Positions 57,801 through 62,970 of a stretch of DNA of 64,000 nucleotides are shown here, one piece after another. How positions within the stretch are numbered: position 1 is the first letter of the stretch; the number at the start of each line of letters is the position of its first letter. The position numbers and the translations under genes were made by a program. Under the pieces are notes generated by a model. It was given only the letters and a program-made list of their open reading frames with translations, had not been told where the DNA came from and made no database searches. This DNA is from Icerya purchasi (taxonomy: Eukaryota > Arthropoda > Insecta > Hemiptera > Monophlebidae): the NCBI GenBank assembly GCA_039619475.1, contig CM077115.1, positions 596,589,643 through 596,653,642 on the forward strand. Direction: 5' to 3'.

Positions 57801-59844
57801 TTCGTACGGCTTTTGTGAAATTTTACAGACAAAATTTGTAAGGAAAAATTCAGACTATTGCTATTAAAAGTTGACGAAAAGAGAGAAAAAAGGATGGTTA
57901 TCAACACGATTTCGGTATTATATTAAAAATTTTCAGGCGATCTATAAGTAGAAATATGCGTTTACGGAAAGTTTATGACGTATAAAGTATAAGCAATATT
58001 ACAATTTTAAAGTAGGAAATATTTGTTTTGAGAATTTTATAAATATAAATTATAATTCTTAGCCATTAATTTTACATGAGTTCCTAAATTGTTTACTTTT
58101 ATAATGGCATGTTTATGGATAATAATTGGTATATTACTTGTATTATTTAACACATAAATATTAATACATACATTTTATAAACGCAAATTACCTAATTACA
58201 AAAAATACTGATTCATTAGCTGAAAGTGAATGGGATAAATGTGGCATAACCTTGGCAAATTACATACATGTCGGCGAGAATGAAGAAAAACCAAGTTTAC
58301 AGTTCTTCCATAAATATTATCCGGTAGTATTTATAGATCTTACCGGATATGTTAATTTAGCAGGCTTACTTCAACGAACTAGTTATCTGCAGGTAAGTCA
58401 GGTAGTAGGTTATAAGTTTAAAAAAAATTGTTTTACTTTTTATATCACATATTTACGTAATTTATTAATAACAATTTTATATGCTTAATATTTCCAATTT
58501 TAAATGTTCGACGTATTAATATTTATAGTAAATGAAACTAGTGAATAATTTTATTTTTTGGCAGAAGTAATTAAATATTAACTTAAAAGTAATGAAATTT
58601 GTTTCGGTTGACGTTATTATTGGGTAATCGGCATTTTTGAAATGATTTTTTTACAGTTTATTTGTTTATCAATTATATTTATTGTTATTTAGAAATAGAA
58701 GTCAGTGAGAGTTACGAACGTATAGTAAATACTTATGAAAAAATGTAAAAAATATTTTTTTTTTAAAGCGGATTATCATTGTTATATCTTAAATAATTGA
58801 AATATTATATTAAAGTAAAAGATTTTAAAACTGTTTAAACGTTTCATATTTAAGAGAAATCAAAGCTGTTTATTTTTTTGAAGAAGAATATTAATTTTTT
58901 CAATAAAATAATGAAAAAATGAAATGTGAAAACATTTTAAAATATAAAATTGAAATGTAATAGCAAAATCTAAATTTTTAATAAATAACTAATTGCTAAA
59001 GCGTTACGTCTCTTTATCATTTGTTCGAAAATTTATAATTTAATTTTTTATTTTATAAGTTGTCGATAGAACTGAATGATTTATTTTATTTTTATACAAG
59101 TTTTATTTATTGAAATTAAAATTTTAAAATTCTTTTAAAAATATTATTTAGGTTAAAATGGAGAGCTCTAGAGCTTTACAAATACTGCAATATTACAGTA
59201 CCAGTTGTTATGAAGATTTATTTGTAACCGAGATGGATCCGTTATGTAAATTTGATCACGTAATTCGGTTAGTATAATAATTTTACCGTGTTAAGTTGTA
59301 ATTTAATTAATCATTATTAATGATCGAAAGTGTACATCGATGATTCTGATTTGGTAGATAGGTTTTATAGCGATTATCTTTTCTTATTTAAAATTTATTA
59401 AGGCACTTTTTAATGCAAAAACAAACGAGGGATGAATTATATACTATTTATGTTTAACTTGCAAATAATGTATATTGCTATTAAACGAAATCTGTTTGTA
59501 CAGTTTAGTAAAAGATCTCGACATACATTATAAATTATGAATATATTTGTTTCAGTTTAAAGAAATTAGACAAAATTAATGACAATGTTCCTCGCATTTT
59601 AGCAGTAAAATTAGATATTTGCAATAATGAAGCGCTTCGTTTTTTCGAACATGTGTTACCAGTCTTGCAGACTGGACTTGGTAATCGTGTCGAAGAAATT
59701 GTTACTCAAATTTCTCCAATTTCGTTAGAATGGAACCTAGGCTGTAAACCGCCATCATTTGACGAACTTTTAATAGGAATCAAGTTACATCCTGAAAATG
59801 CCTTACGCCTCATCGACGTCGGGCCTCCTGCTAATTATCCTGAA
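23229..59844 (+). CDS. NOL6: Nucleolar protein 6 (NOL6/Nrap), 5' half, 9 exons
   Basis: NOL6 is a conserved nucleolar protein of the small-subunit processome, built from nucleotidyltransferase/PAP-OAS-like modules. Nine exons joined in phase give about 530 residues; human NOL6 is about 1,150. Matches to the family recalled from knowledge: VSLVGSNGVHCGF (family VTVVGSYLLGT), YFQKKWFYTMVLANRLS (YFRKRALYLAHLAHHLA), NSYVALKIWLRKRNLNK (GVALLKVWLRQRELDK), YYPVVFIDLTGYVNL (FSVVFLDSSGLLNL) and LIGIKLHPENALRLIDVGPPA (LLRPEGLTSVLELGPEA). Introns are 415, 2231, 11963, 1161, 6667, 11542, 759 and 288 bp, the large ones filled with transposons. The next exon, expected to encode the FRxFWGxxSELRRFQDG segment, is not found before 64000. 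Confidence 0.92.
23671..23868 (+). CDS. NOL6: NOL6 exon 2 (codons 10-75)
   Basis: An AAAATAG acceptor precedes DDQEDAVTLDVYQLTK, and donor GTACAC follows FPET. It corresponds to the conserved helical N-terminal region (family pattern ExxxLLRLQxxELLxEVRLSEKK, here LLNEQIRNMVSDVKISEEK). Confidence 0.85.
24762..25663 (+). mobile_element. Internally deleted sister copy of the 4461 LINE
   Basis: Flanked by AATAAATC at 24754-24761 and 25664-25671. It begins with LILESDVEAAIKQAKVRK, jumps directly to the segment after RT motif B (GEKIAVIRSADDTALLTKNI), and ends with the same C-terminal region (WCYRRIWKIPW, EGKRGRGRRRIFWLQN) and 3' end (cccgaatcgggt, GAAGAAGAA tail) as the LINE at 4461-6290. About 600 bp of RT including the YxDFxKAFD box is missing. 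Stops and frameshifts are present. It lies in NOL6 intron 2. Confidence 0.85.
26100..26285 (+). CDS. NOL6: NOL6 exon 3 (codons 76-137)
   Basis: The acceptor follows a long pyrimidine/TA tract (TTTTTTAAG). It carries the nucleotidyltransferase-fold GS motif in SSVSLVGSNGVHCGF and the strand LKVYILAELP. Donor GTATAA. Phase 0 at both ends. Confidence 0.88.
26690..27055 (-). mobile_element. tRNA-derived SINE, copy 1
   Basis: Read on the minus strand it has a tRNA-like head with a good B box (GAGTTCGATCC, complement at 27002-27012) and a weak A box (near CTATTGGCCAAG). The body carries GTGGAAGGCAATGGCAAACC, and the element ends in a short ATG/ATC trinucleotide tail at 26690-26704. The same body occurs at 30065-30336 and 62640-62870. 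Located in NOL6 intron 3, antisense to the gene. Confidence 0.7.
27056..27559 (+). other. NOL6 intron 3 segment, no gene seen
   Basis: AT-rich intronic sequence between a SINE and an I-type LINE. Nothing recognisable. Confidence 0.45.
27560..29472 (+). pseudogene. I-type LINE RT and RNase H relic
   Basis: Across several frames one can read RT motifs VESYRPIPLTSVLGKVLERV, AVFFDLSKTF and LYADDLIVF-like sequence (AGLYADDLIVFLS near 28232), then MGLHFDNKLTWREHITQLTK and a C-terminal RT domain. An RNase H follows (LYYSDGTRAAEFAGCAVVVG, and FLWVPGQANIPGNLIADYAA near 29313-29370). An RT followed by RNase H is the layout of I-group LINEs. Many stops and frameshifts are present. Its 3' part continues at 30475 after an interruption. 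Confidence 0.75.
29473..30064 (+). other. Insertion splitting the I-type LINE, left part
   Basis: Sequence that interrupts the LINE between its RNase H and its C-terminal region. It contains a short tandem duplication around 29594-29660 (repeat unit with catgatatatgtactggg). Its origin is not recognised. Confidence 0.4.
30065..30336 (+). mobile_element. SINE body, copy 2, head missing
   Basis: Begins GTGGAAGGCAATGGCAAACC and follows the same body as the SINE at 26690-27055, but in the opposite orientation. It ends with a GAAGAAGAA tail at 30328-30336. No tRNA-like head is seen upstream, so this copy is 5'-truncated. Confidence 0.7.
30475..30830 (+). pseudogene. 3' end of the I-type LINE ORF
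   Basis: The frame reads WQKKWKEQLNPSHLHTV, then VMLCCLHIAQSNLTHGYLFQ and CDRCEVPITVRYFLTKCP. This is the region after RNase H in I/Jockey-group LINEs, with the typical THGYLF and a C-x-x-C...H/R-x-x-x-x-C finger. It resumes the LINE that breaks at about 29472. Confidence 0.7.
30831..31229 (+). other. NOL6 intron 3 segment, no gene seen
   Basis: AT-rich interval between two oppositely oriented LINE relics. No feature supported. Confidence 0.4.
31230..32690 (-). pseudogene. I-type LINE relic (endonuclease end, linker, RT end, RNase H start)
   Basis: From right to left: endonuclease C-terminal part (NPTDLILVSPDIYLDCSWMV, then PLSLGNDHFPIMI, where GNDHFPI stands for the usual GSDHFPI), linker (SPSPWWNEDYRNKINELNAA), then after a gap the end of the RT (YGSMIYGSASKSNLSKL) and the start of RNase H (ELLAINKALDFILNVF near 31230-31330). 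The core RT is deleted or decayed. Several frameshifts are present. It lies antisense in NOL6 intron 3. Confidence 0.75.
32684..33010 (-). repeat. Dispersed repeat with hammerhead-like core (copy d)
   Basis: Shares its border phrase (cgtttgctagaatga) and layout with the repeat at 15192. On the minus strand the core is CAGAAGA-T-GAGC-TGT-GCTC-GAAA-ACGTT (32761-32790). Compared with the hammerhead consensus CTGANGA-stem II-GAAA it has one core change (U4 to A) and a perfect 4-bp stem II. It is probably a slightly decayed ribozyme of the Penelope/retrozyme type. Confidence 0.55.
33011..33751 (+). other. NOL6 intron 3 segment, no gene seen
   Basis: AT-rich, with a short GA repeat (agagagagag near 33074). 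Open frames here are not gene-like. Confidence 0.4.
33757..34087. mobile_element. MITE with CAGGGTGGCCAC-type ends
   Basis: The left end CAGGGTGGCCAC and the inverted right end CATGGTGGCCAC differ at one position. Both subterminal zones carry ACCGGGAA motifs (33772 and 34051 regions). TGACG occurs immediately outside on both sides (33752-33756 and 34088-34092), a likely 5-bp target duplication. No transposase. Superfamily not assigned. Confidence 0.75.
34093..35059 (+). other. NOL6 intron 3 segment, unclassified repeat-like sequence
   Basis: It holds GC-richer patches with inverted similarity (gatatatctccgac and ggatatatcc-type stretches near 34320-34360 and 34755-34790), which suggests another decayed element. 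I cannot define ends or a coding frame. Confidence 0.3.
35060..36960 (-). pseudogene. Jockey-clade LINE RT, split by a younger LINE
   Basis: Right to left: SPEEVA and KWAKTDDQKAEALADHLEKI (pre-RT), LCSYRPIGLLSVLSKVFEKL, HHQFGLRAQHSTIQQCHR, VPQGSLLGP near 36050. The reading resumes left of the insert at about 35334 with PILYSIYTADIP, ILTTFADTVALKAS and ending around 35060. The catalytic box reads FADTVAL, so the usual FADDTA is damaged. The insert at 35335-36043 cuts exactly between LLGP and ILYS. Confidence 0.8.
35335..36043 (+). mobile_element. 5'-truncated RTE-like LINE inserted in the Jockey relic
   Basis: The LINE C-terminal region reads in pieces: CLGQEAL..., FKYLGSCVQADSGVSEAVRS, RISTAWLNGKAVTGVLCDRL, ESRLRWYGHVLRAQ, GKRPVGRPRRRWLDVITADL, ending at a GAAGAAGAAG tail. 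ATTGGT flanks it on both sides (35329-35334 and 36044-36049). A GCA trinucleotide run (35752-35768) has expanded within the coding part. Several frameshifts. Being nested, it is younger than the Jockey copy. Confidence 0.85.
36965..37830 (-). pseudogene. Second LINE RT relic (Jockey/CR1-like)
   Basis: On the minus strand one reads VKKAKTEFYNRLVSKF, INKTIDKKSHNVKQIMINMN, then ENYRPICILSTISKIFEKWV and NNQFSFLPPTGVQKC. These are the pre-RT linker and RT motifs 1-2 of a non-LTR element distinct from the neighbouring Jockey copy. Heavily interrupted by stops. Confidence 0.65.
37831..38248 (+). other. End of NOL6 intron 3
   Basis: AT-rich, with a C run at 38059-38073. The acceptor of exon 4 ends it at 38248. 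Confidence 0.5.
38249..38564 (+). CDS. NOL6: NOL6 exon 4 (codons 138-243)
   Basis: A CTGTATAG acceptor precedes ELFSSKDYCRKLLYFQKKWF. The exon continues through VLANRLSKCELISSA, ILIRPSDYENKCDIYIRLVP and ends after DLSKG with one base of codon 243 before donor GTAATA. The upstream part shows that the exon begins 66 bases before the first internal ATG at 38315. Confidence 0.9.
38600..38935. repeat. Foldback element with two inverted hammerhead-like cores (copies b and c)
   Basis: The left arm (38625-38670, minus strand) and right arm (38862-38935, plus strand) are inverted relatives, both ending in a GGATTATATAC/GGTATTATTATA-type terminus. The right core is CTGACGA-T-GGG-CTACT-CCC-GAAA-CC (38873-38895), with an intact CTGANGA, a 3-bp stem II and GAAA. 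The left core has CTGATGA and GGAAACGTT but has lost the second strand of stem II. It lies wholly within NOL6 intron 4 and has the same design as the element at 41785-43360. Confidence 0.6.
39726..39889 (+). CDS. NOL6: NOL6 exon 5 (codons 243-297)
   Basis: A TTGAACAG acceptor completes Asp243 and leads into ISERIIAYHNTIVGQDV, ending ALKIWLRKRNLNK before donor GTATATGAG. The LKIWLRxRxLxK segment is among the best-conserved of the family. Confidence 0.92.
39986..41677. mobile_element. Tc1-like transposon with long IR/DR ends
   Basis: Ends read CAGTGAGCAACATAAACA on both strands, flanked by TA (39984-39985 and 41678-41679). The inverted repeats extend about 215 bp. Within each, an inner copy of the end motif (caacataaacattgag near 40201 and its complement near 41457) repeats the outer one, giving the inverted-repeat/direct-repeat arrangement seen in Tc1-group elements such as Sleeping Beauty. 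The transposase inside is broken. It lies in NOL6 intron 5. Confidence 0.88.
40226..41280 (-). pseudogene. Tc1-like transposase, frameshifted
   Basis: It starts MSKKSNTSFDKRQLVLFHH at 41280 (a helix-turn-helix DNA-binding N-terminus). After frameshifts it gives AKNPKISAPKIATQLCA, RFKPFIRTMNQKKRLGFALK, then GGGNVMVWGCFVASGFGSLV, YQDNDPKHKAH (second catalytic Asp) and SPDCNHCNRIEHI with the third acidic residue. There a stop replaces the tryptophan usually following. The DDE-type core is recognisable, but at least three frame breaks and a stop make it inactive. Confidence 0.8.
41844..41882 (-). ncRNA. Hammerhead-like motif, left arm (one core change)
   Basis: Minus strand reads CCGATGA-T-GGG-TTATG-CCC-GAAA-ACGTTTC. 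Stem II and GAAA are intact, but U4 of the CUGANGA box is C, which in known hammerheads abolishes activity. Confidence 0.5.
41941..41979 (+). ncRNA. Hammerhead ribozyme-like core, right arm (consensus-complete)
   Basis: Plus strand reads TTTAG-CTGATGA-T-GGG-TTATG-CCC-GAAA-ACGTTT-CTAAT. CTGATGA (41946-41952) and GAAA (41965-41968) flank a 3-bp stem II. TTAG pairs with CTAA as stem I, placing the expected cleavage after T41974. Stem III would be the self-complementary AACGTT, too short for a hairpin but able to form between two molecules, as described for dimeric hammerheads. Activity is inferred, not shown. Confidence 0.6.
42008..43326 (+). mobile_element. Intact mariner transposon
   Basis: Perfect 28-bp terminal inverted repeats (starting CACCCTGTCAAGAAAG at 42008, ending with the complement at 43326) are flanked by TA on both sides (42006-42007 and 43327-43328). 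The total of 1319 bp is normal for a full-length mariner. With an uninterrupted transposase it could be active, or very recently so. Confidence 0.95.
42202..43278 (+). CDS. mariner transposase, full length
   Basis: A 358-aa enzyme that excises and reinserts the element at TA. The N-terminal paired helix-turn-helix region includes RVYEWYRAFKDGRETVED and RSGRPSTS. The catalytic domain has GDETWVYEYD (first Asp), WILHHDNAPSHKA (second Asp) and YSPDLAPCDFFLF, with the third Asp 34 residues after the second (DD34D). The C-terminus has KRWHMCIASNGCYFEGD. I start at 42202 (MSENIEQRT), the usual mariner N-terminus; the frame is open further upstream to 42088, but that part is not transposase-like. 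No stop or frameshift. High GC relative to the intron around it. Confidence 0.95.
   Translation: MSENIEQRTCVKFCVSNEISCADTLKMLQKAFGESALSKTRVYEWYRAFKDGRETVEDMPRSGRPSTSVTDDNVDKIKEIVAENCHVSLREMAHGLGMSHESVRTIVHEKLGMQRVAARLVPKDLNFFQKKYREQVAADMLDRANLDPTFLEKIITGDETWVYEYDTLTNQQSSEWRPIGAPKPKKPRQSRSKVKIMLIVFFDIRGVVHYEYVPAGQTVTKEFYLSVLRRLREAIRRKRNDLWVDNSWILHHDNAPSHKAIIVNEFLAKHSVNIIEQPPYSPDLAPCDFFLFSKLKFPLRGMRFESIDDIKTNATRELKAIPETAYQKCFAEWKKRWHMCIASNGCYFEGDKINLDEN
43361..44521 (+). other. NOL6 intron 5 segment, no gene seen
   Basis: AT-rich intron sequence. Open frames here show no family resemblance or exon-like borders. Confidence 0.45.
44522..45378 (-). repeat. Possible solo LTR
   Basis: On the minus strand the segment starts TGTAACGTGATAAG and ends AACGTGATAGTACA, so it has TG...CA ends, and it is partly GC-richer than the intron around it (44930-45420), with a TATATAG box near 45218. 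No target duplication is visible at these ends and no internal region adjoins. Weak evidence. Confidence 0.3.
45379..46556 (+). other. End of NOL6 intron 5
   Basis: AT-rich intron. The T run at 46492-46507 and the acceptor TTTGCAG at 46550-46556 lead into exon 6. Nothing else recognised. Confidence 0.5.
46557..46677 (+). CDS. NOL6: NOL6 exon 6 (codons 298-338)
   Basis: A TTTGCAG acceptor precedes GLGNINNFLMRMFIIYLY, then YQLLRTIWKAL, ending one base into codon 338 before GTAAAATT. It matches the family position GGFTGFLVSMLVVFL...GYQVLRSVLQFL. This exon is short and easily missed. Confidence 0.88.
46678..47957 (+). other. NOL6 intron 6 left part, no gene seen
   Basis: AT-rich intron up to the Ty3/gypsy insertion. 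No supported feature. Confidence 0.5.
47958..48780 (+). repeat. 5' LTR
   Basis: Identical to the 3' LTR except at one base. Starts TGATACGG; the shared sequence ends TTTGTAAAA. It does not end in the common CA, so the outer border is defined only by where the two copies stop matching. The last 150 bp contain degenerate primer-binding-like repeats. Confidence 0.9.
48635..48812 (+). repeat. Four degenerate primer-binding-site-like repeats across the LTR end
   Basis: Units of about 40 bp start near 48635, 48684, 48726 and 48765. Each has an AATTTGT/GATTTGT/TTTGTTAC-type lead followed by a relative of the tRNA-Lys-type site TGGCGCCCGAACAGGGAC: CTGCCCGGAAGCAGGGAC, CTGGCGAGGCCGAACTGC, CGGCACCCGAAATCAGAGAC and TGGCGCATCCGAACTGAGGG. 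The first three lie inside the LTR. The fourth starts one base after it and is the best-placed primer site. Confidence 0.6.
49115..51007 (+). CDS. Gag-like coiled coil fused to RT connection, RNase H and integrase zinc finger
   Basis: 630 aa from ATG 49115. Residues about 1-80 are acidic. About 83-145 hold 14-residue repeats (MFEHLDKKSDENKK and variants), and about 150-270 form a long charged coiled coil. At about 273 the sequence switches abruptly to the end of RT (LNFVGYRLTTSGVSM, MSFLGMCNFYRKFIKSYAEI). RNase H follows with acidic residues in VCSDASD, TEKELLA, MTDHKSL and VADMLTR, then the integrase HHCC finger (HTKYAH ... CELC). The capsid, protease and polymerase domains are missing at an in-frame junction. 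The frame ends at 51005-51007 because of a shift near 50990; integrase continues in the next frame. Confidence 0.85.
   Translation: MDDRDLSRVVTTRGDYRNPKPVLADTSDEEKGEIEDPDGSIAESYDPPSPQERGFTDPGPSFLVKKKTTDTEESIPDMRDILKMFEHLDKKSDENKKMFEHQNKKMFEHLDKKTDENKKMFEHLDKKSDENKKMFEHLDKKSDELRDGMQRSIREFKEDLTREINKIEKKYEVVSNKVEQVEEKNRNLTSYVKELAVKVKRVEDVESSSNEKIGGLSSAVVRIEKNLEEEKERWSELGENVENLENKMKSVEQNELNFVGYRLTTSGVSMQSEKRAKIKNFPPPNNRDQVMSFLGMCNFYRKFIKSYAEIIQPISVLVSNKVPFVWDEEHDRAFQQFKDAFAEHIKLQTPDYKKEFIVCSDASDRAVGGSLSQLDEQGDPRPIMFVSRLLTGAERNYFTTEKELLATIFCLKKFRIIIEGYPIIIMTDHKSLKFLKESRWQNARLTRWTLYLQNFDLRLEYVPGKENVVADMLTRNLGNIPEINSDVALIAFFNKSTQSIIKELFRNLAEDQRADKSWGCVIKNIECIEKLRRFYRIHKDLLFFRSRVSELWRICIPSALVEELIWFTHTKYAHPGQLRTYLLISRTCHFLKMRNTINKVIKRCELCKKNKTIYGEIHRSFNKLLPARST
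49355..49551 (+). repeat. Tandem 42-bp coding repeat (14-aa heptad-type units)
   Basis: Units begin ATGTTCGAACATCTGGATAA at 49364, 49448, 49490 and 49532-class positions, with one shortened unit (MFEHQNKK) after the first. They encode MFEHLDKKSDENKK-type repeats. The unit of 14 residues equals two heptads, fitting a coiled coil. Confidence 0.85.
50925..51809 (+). pseudogene. Ty3/gypsy integrase, separated from pol by a frameshift
   Basis: The frame overlaps the end of the upstream ORF. The real continuation begins near 50990 with SPQGPLDIVAVDVFGPLP. Catalytic residues are visible: Asp in AVDVFGPL, Asp in IVSDNATVF, Glu in NPAERVNFELGK (D,D35E type). The C-terminal part has YNVGDHVYIKNHVLSN and a GPFEIIDRM beta-barrel-like segment, ending IIDLRPA at a TAA. 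The domain itself is uninterrupted, and one base change near 50985-50995 separates it from RNase H. It might be a programmed shift, but the upstream frame reads through family-unlike residues before stopping, so I favour a mutation. Confidence 0.8.
51810..54270 (+). other. Non-coding internal region of the LTR element
   Basis: About 2.5 kb between integrase and the 3' LTR, starting with an A run and TA microsatellite (51808-51846). No envelope or other protein is readable. Three copies of ATAACATCTGGCGGCG-type sequence occur at 52072-52087, 52212-52227 and 52291-52306, the last with one change. A second A run sits at 52936-52961. The tract is more GC-rich than the intron. Confidence 0.6.
54271..54288 (+). 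promoter_or_regulatory. Probable polypurine tract
   Basis: GAAATTGGGGTGGAGCAG directly precedes the 3' LTR. A purine-rich tract here primes plus-strand DNA synthesis in LTR elements. It is interrupted by pyrimidines at four positions. Confidence 0.55.
54289..55111 (+). repeat. 3' LTR
   Basis: Offset from the 5' LTR by exactly 6331 bases, with no indels. One substitution seen, at 54541. Followed by ATAT, matching the base pairs before the 5' LTR. Confidence 0.92.
55116..56280 (+). other. NOL6 intron 6 segment with a diverged tandem repeat
   Basis: AT-rich. Around 55860-55960 and 56115-56210 two related stretches occur (ctgggctctatggactttc...atcgatgaaaagg and ttagggctctaggaactc...attgatgaaaagt), spaced about 255 bp. 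No gene. Confidence 0.4.
56290..57910 (-). pseudogene. I-type LINE, 5'-truncated, RT end to C-terminal finger
   Basis: Right to left: RT C-terminal part (VNFLGFTFDFKLPWSPHTSS), thumb/linker (LDPIYHTALRIILGAHRTS), RNase H (NLYTDRAKMNLQGQPYPII, FSITDSVMAIKSLLA), then a C-terminal finger (CSFCLQPIPPKIRHILGQC). This is the I-group order. Frames change at least four times, and in the RNase H the usual YTDGSK reads YTDRAK. It lies antisense in NOL6 intron 6, right of the LTR element. Confidence 0.8.
58220..58392 (+). CDS. NOL6: NOL6 exon 7 (codons 338-395)
   Basis: An ATTCATTAG acceptor completes Ala338 and leads into ESEWDKCGITLANYIHVGE, with FHKYYPVVFIDLTGYVNLAG. Donor GTAAGTCAG, phase 0. Confidence 0.92.
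59152..59267 (+). CDS. NOL6: NOL6 exon 8 (codons 396-434)
   Basis: A TATTTAG acceptor precedes VKMESSRALQILQYYSTSC, ending KFDHVI plus two bases of Arg434 before donor GTTAGT. It matches the family position HEARLSMMLLD...AFDHVLHL. Confidence 0.9.
59556..59844 (+). CDS. NOL6: NOL6 exon 9 (codons 434-530)
   Basis: A TTTCAG acceptor completes Arg434 and leads into LKKLDKINDNVPRILAVKL. It contains HVLPVLQTGLGNRVEEI, ISPISLEWNLGCKPPS and LHPENALRLIDVGPPANYPE. Donor GTAAGTATC, phase 0. This is the last exon inside the window. Confidence 0.93.
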
Positions 59845-61555
59845 GTAAGTATCTTTTCTATGTAACCACTACTTACCGTGAAAATAATTATAATAAGTAA
59901 GTAAGTAAACGTTTAATTTAAAGATCTAATCATTTTTTAGTGAATTTAAATATTTTAATTTTTTGTGAGAATAGTGCATCGTATTTGTGTATTATTATCG
60001 TTTTATTATTTTGATAGTAGATTTAGGGTTCTATATGCGATTTCAAAGAAGGATACGTCGCAAATAATTTTATTGCATTTATAAATATATGTATATACAT
60101 ATTTTTTTTAATTTCTATACAGCGTTTCTTTTTATGTTACTGTACCGTTTTCGCAGACTTCACAATGTGAAAAAGATAAAACATCAAAAATTAAATCATA
60201 TTCTCTTCGGTGTGGTATTAATTTAAAATACTGTAATTAAGTAAACATATAGTCCTACTACGAGTTATGGGGTTAGAAGAAAAAGAAAAAAAGATGCGGG
60301 AAAAAAATAATCAACCTTTATTAGCAATAATTTATTCTACAAAAATTCATCGTAAAGAGAAGTAGAAATTAAACAAGAAACCGATATATAACTGTAATAA
60401 TTTTTTTTGTTTTTGTTTATTTTAGTGTTTACCAAAGCAAACAAAAAATAAAAAGCCATGGATAAATTCGGCATCTCGGTTCTAATTGGATTATCTCAAT
60501 TAAAAAGGATAACTCCTTTTATACTCTAAACGGAACAAAACGATGACGGGTTTTCCTATTTGCTTGATATTATCAAATCATCCGTTGAAATCCATCCATG
60601 ATTCAGCCCATTATTTTTATTCTTCCAAATTTTCTTAATTATCGAAATACCATTTGACAATAAAAGGTATTGATAATGCAACATTTTTCTGCTTTTAAAT
60701 ATTTGATTTGTCCCGAATAGAATCAGTTTCGTGTTTTTTGTATGGTTATAAGGGATGCAAATTTTCGAGGTGCGCTTGATCTTGCGGATGATATCATTAT
60801 GTGATTATTACGTATGATCTTTTCTAATTCGGTTGTTTTGTTTTTTGGAGGTCAAACTTCTGTTGTGAAAACCATCCAAACTGACGTGTTTATTGTATTT
60901 AGTCTTCTTTTAGCGATTTGTAGAATATTTCTTGTTAGTTCATTTATATGGTTTAATTTGTTCATTAACTTATACGAGTAACTATGATATATGTAGATTT
61001 CGAAATGTTTTTTTGGACGATGTTCTCCGGTATTTTTTTTTATTTTGTGTAGAAGATAATATGTCACATGGTTTGTTATCACTTCCGAATAACTCTACAT
61101 ATAATTATTAAGTAATGATATAATCTCACGAAATTATTTATCAGTCAACTGGTTTTCAAAATTTTAGATCATCAAATTAATCAACCTAGTAAATTAGTGG
61201 TTTTATCTGCCATCCGTAATGACTAGTCATTACGTCTATTATGAAACTGTGTGTTCACAGAAAATCTTTGCCAACGATAAAATCGTCCGTTATGTTTGCC
61301 ATCAAAAACTAGTTCTAGTTCCGTTCTCTATTAATTTACGCTGGATAAATCAAACCGAGATAAGTCTATCCGTGACCTTTAGTTTTTTGGTAGCCAAGTA
61401 TTTCGACTGAAATTAAATAATTAATGATAAAGAAAATTGATCACGAACTGCAGTGAATTAGCACAGCGTTGAAGAGAATATCACGAATAGCTGTACTAGG
61501 AAGAAACGTGATACATCGTGGGTAAATCAAGAAAAGTGTACAATACAAGTATGAA
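59845..61555 (+). other. NOL6 intron 9 (open-ended), no gene seen
   Basis: AT-rich. I searched by eye for the next NOL6 exon (FRxFWG, ELRRFQDG) and did not find it. Open frames here are not recognisable. Confidence 0.45.
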
Positions 61556-61559
61556 CCAG

Positions 61560-62585
61560 ACGTATTGCTATCGGAAGTCGGATATGCAATTAAATAATGG
61601 AAAATTAAATTAGTTTGTAGGAATGGTACTTGCGGGAAAAAATTCATGCACCGCATAAAGAAACATGGAAAATGGGAAATTGGCCATATGATTGAATGAT
61701 ATCCTTATATCGATACATAAGAAAGGTTCAAGCAGATAGTGTGATAACTGCAGAACAATGGCGTTGACTTCATATGATATTAAAATCTTGCTGCAAATTG
61801 TCAATAATTGAATGAAACATTCCTTAAATTTACAAATTGCAAAAGAACAGACTGGTTTTATTAGTGACAACGGCGCTAGAGAAACAGTTATTGTTTATTT
61901 GATAATTAACTGATAAAATCATTGAATGCAATAAGCGCATATTTTATTCTTTATTAACTACTACAAAACTTTTGGTTGCGTCAAATTAAACTATGGAAAG
62001 TTTTAATCAGTTTGAGGGTGCCAAATCATTTAGTAATGTTAATGAAGAATTTGTATACTCGATTGGAAGCCACGATAAGAATAGATGAGATTACACAGAA
62101 CCATTCCACTCTCGGAAACTGTGTCTAGCAAGGATATGTATGCTATCTCCAATCTTTTGTGATACATTTGTGAAGAATTTATTATGTTACGCGGAAAGAA
62201 TAAACGAAAAATGATTCGTTGGAAATGTGGGCATAGCGCGGAATGCTGAAAATCCTGTGAGCAGCGGAAAGGGTAGATACATAAATTTTAAAGTTATTAA
62301 ATGTTGAACATCGTCTTTCTGGGATCTATTAATAGGAGAATCCTAAAATATTATGGACATATCGTACGAAGGAAGGAAAATAGCTTCGAAAAATGTATTT
62401 TAATTGGACAAGTAAAAGGAAAAAGACCTTGAAGCTATTGACTCGATGAATAGAACTGCAACGGCAGTGTCCGCGCGAACTCGAAATAAAGCATTGGAAG
62501 ACCAGCTAGATTAGAAGTCGATGGAGAAAAATTATACGAGACGCATTGAAGTATGACATAGAGGACGCAATGTCCAGTAATTAAG
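61560..62585 (+). pseudogene. LINE RT relic
   Basis: In broken frames: ILISIHKKGSSR, CDNCRTMALTSYDIKILLQI, LQIAKEQTGFISDNGARETV (RT motifs 0-2), then FINYYKTFGCVKLN (the xDxxKAFD box with both acids lost), and near 62340-62420 the C-terminal GHIVRRKENSFEKCILIGQV followed by KGKRP. Resembles the endonuclease-RT LINE group. Very old. Confidence 0.65.
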
Positions 62586-62639
62586 TTGACAATTTATAAA
62601 TAAATATATATGTAAATAAGTGTAAAATACATATTTCAC

Positions 62640-62970
62640 GTCATTTTTTCTGATAAATGGATTCTCCGTATCATATCGACCTGCTTGTACATTCTTGTTG
62701 TGCAGATATTATTTGTGGAAATCTTATATGCAAAACGAGTGTACACGGAAATGTAATCGCTTGTCATTGCGATACAAATGCAATCGCCAGTGTATATGCC
62801 TACATACTGATTGGCGTGCATTAAATGACGTAAGTGGCGTTGCCTTCCACGATTATTAGGGATTATTTACTTTTACTAACTTTTTATTCGTCGTTGTTAG
62901 TTTTTGAGCATATGACCCCGATGTGGTAGTTCAATCCTTTAGCCATTCGGCTATCGCAACGGTTTCTTAT
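62640..62970 (-). mobile_element. tRNA-derived SINE, copy 3
   Basis: On the minus strand a tRNA-like head (A box GATAGCCGAATGGCTAAAGG, complement near 62937-62956; B box decayed) leads into the same GTGGAAGGCAACG body and the AAGCGATTACA segment shared with the copies at 26690 and 30065. The tail side fades near 62640. Confidence 0.65.

Noticed and set aside
60852..61082. 76-codon minus-strand ORF
   Set aside because: Some resemblance to transposon-like AT-rich proteins, but no motif I could name; not reported as a gene.
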